The translations under genes and the position numbers were made by a program. A stretch of 6,287 bases of DNA from an uncultured Clostridia bacterium (GTDB taxonomy: Bacteria; Bacillota; Clostridia; TANB77; RGIG9151): positions 1 to 6,287 of the forward strand of contig CAKSUD010000081.1 in assembly GCA_934500865.1 (NCBI GenBank), given 5' to 3'. Below are positions 6,223-6,287 of the stretch, piece after piece. Below the pieces are notes generated by a model. The model was not told where the DNA came from and did not search any database. It saw only the letters and a program-made list of their open reading frames with translations. Numbering within the stretch: the stretch's first letter is position 1; every line of letters starts with the position of its first letter.

Positions 6223-6287
6223 CTACTTGGCAAAAGTCAGACAAGAATCCATTATAATAAGAATCTAGGATACGACAATGTTTCAGT

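Larger units (their letters stand above)
5801..6287. other. Non-coding or decayed region downstream of the receptor gene
   Basis: The first 140 nt hold the receptor terminator and the right copy of the direct repeat. Beyond that I see no intact gene. Two exact TAnnTTTG boxes (TACCTTTG at 5939-5946 and 5989-5996) suggest rightward promoters. A frame open from 5978 to the stop at 6143-6145 encodes a charged helix-like stretch (LNNELKQEVEHRKR and on), but it has no ATG near its start. Other frames to its right are coding-like yet interrupted, such as KDYDHVSDLLLANY ending near 6186 and KRKDEDYLAKVRQES near 6208-6252. These may be remnants of a lost gene. I could not assign a family. Confidence 0.4.

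Overview
The window looks like a chromosomal segment from a member of the Bacteroidales (Bacteroides, Parabacteroides or Prevotella type). The DNA is AT-rich. Three upstream regions carry the Bacteroidetes -7 promoter motif TAnnTTTG or a near match. The three complete genes, all on the + strand, belong to families typical of that order: a DUF1016/PDDEXK nuclease, a membrane-spanning TPR/helix-turn-helix regulator, and a CarboxypepD_reg-like/TonB-plug/beta-barrel outer-membrane protein. No species-level call is possible from sequence reading alone.

Layout. Positions 1-341 are non-coding and hold a 46-nt AT-rich imperfect palindrome (106-151) and a promoter for the first gene. Positions 342-1457 encode an intact, solitary DUF1016-family protein with a PDDEXK nuclease core. 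A strong hairpin terminator (1518-1567) follows. Positions 1747-3348 encode a predicted inner-membrane lipoprotein with periplasmic TPR-like helices, one membrane span and a cytoplasmic LuxR-like DNA-binding end. Positions 3494-5800 encode a TonB-dependent-receptor-like outer-membrane protein with no SusD partner. The 145-nt gap between these two genes holds an 18-nt sequence repeated 31 bp apart, plus a perfect dyad, just upstream of a -7-like box; these are candidate operators. A second terminator (5829-5879) follows. The last ~350 nt hold no gene I can name, only promoter-like boxes, inverted repeats and possibly decayed coding sequence.

The regulator and the receptor form a plausible two-gene transmembrane circuit: a signal sensed in the periplasm would be passed through the single span to a cytoplasmic helix-turn-helix that acts on the receptor promoter. 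This is inferred from architecture and position. The pair is bracketed by an 83-nt ungapped direct repeat (1546-1628 and 5858-5940; 55 of the first 65 positions identical by hand count) that includes the 3' half of each terminator. The regulator-receptor unit may therefore be an inserted or duplicated cassette beside the nuclease gene, or the repeat may be a dispersed intergenic element. This flanking repeat and the putative operators are the most notable points in the window.
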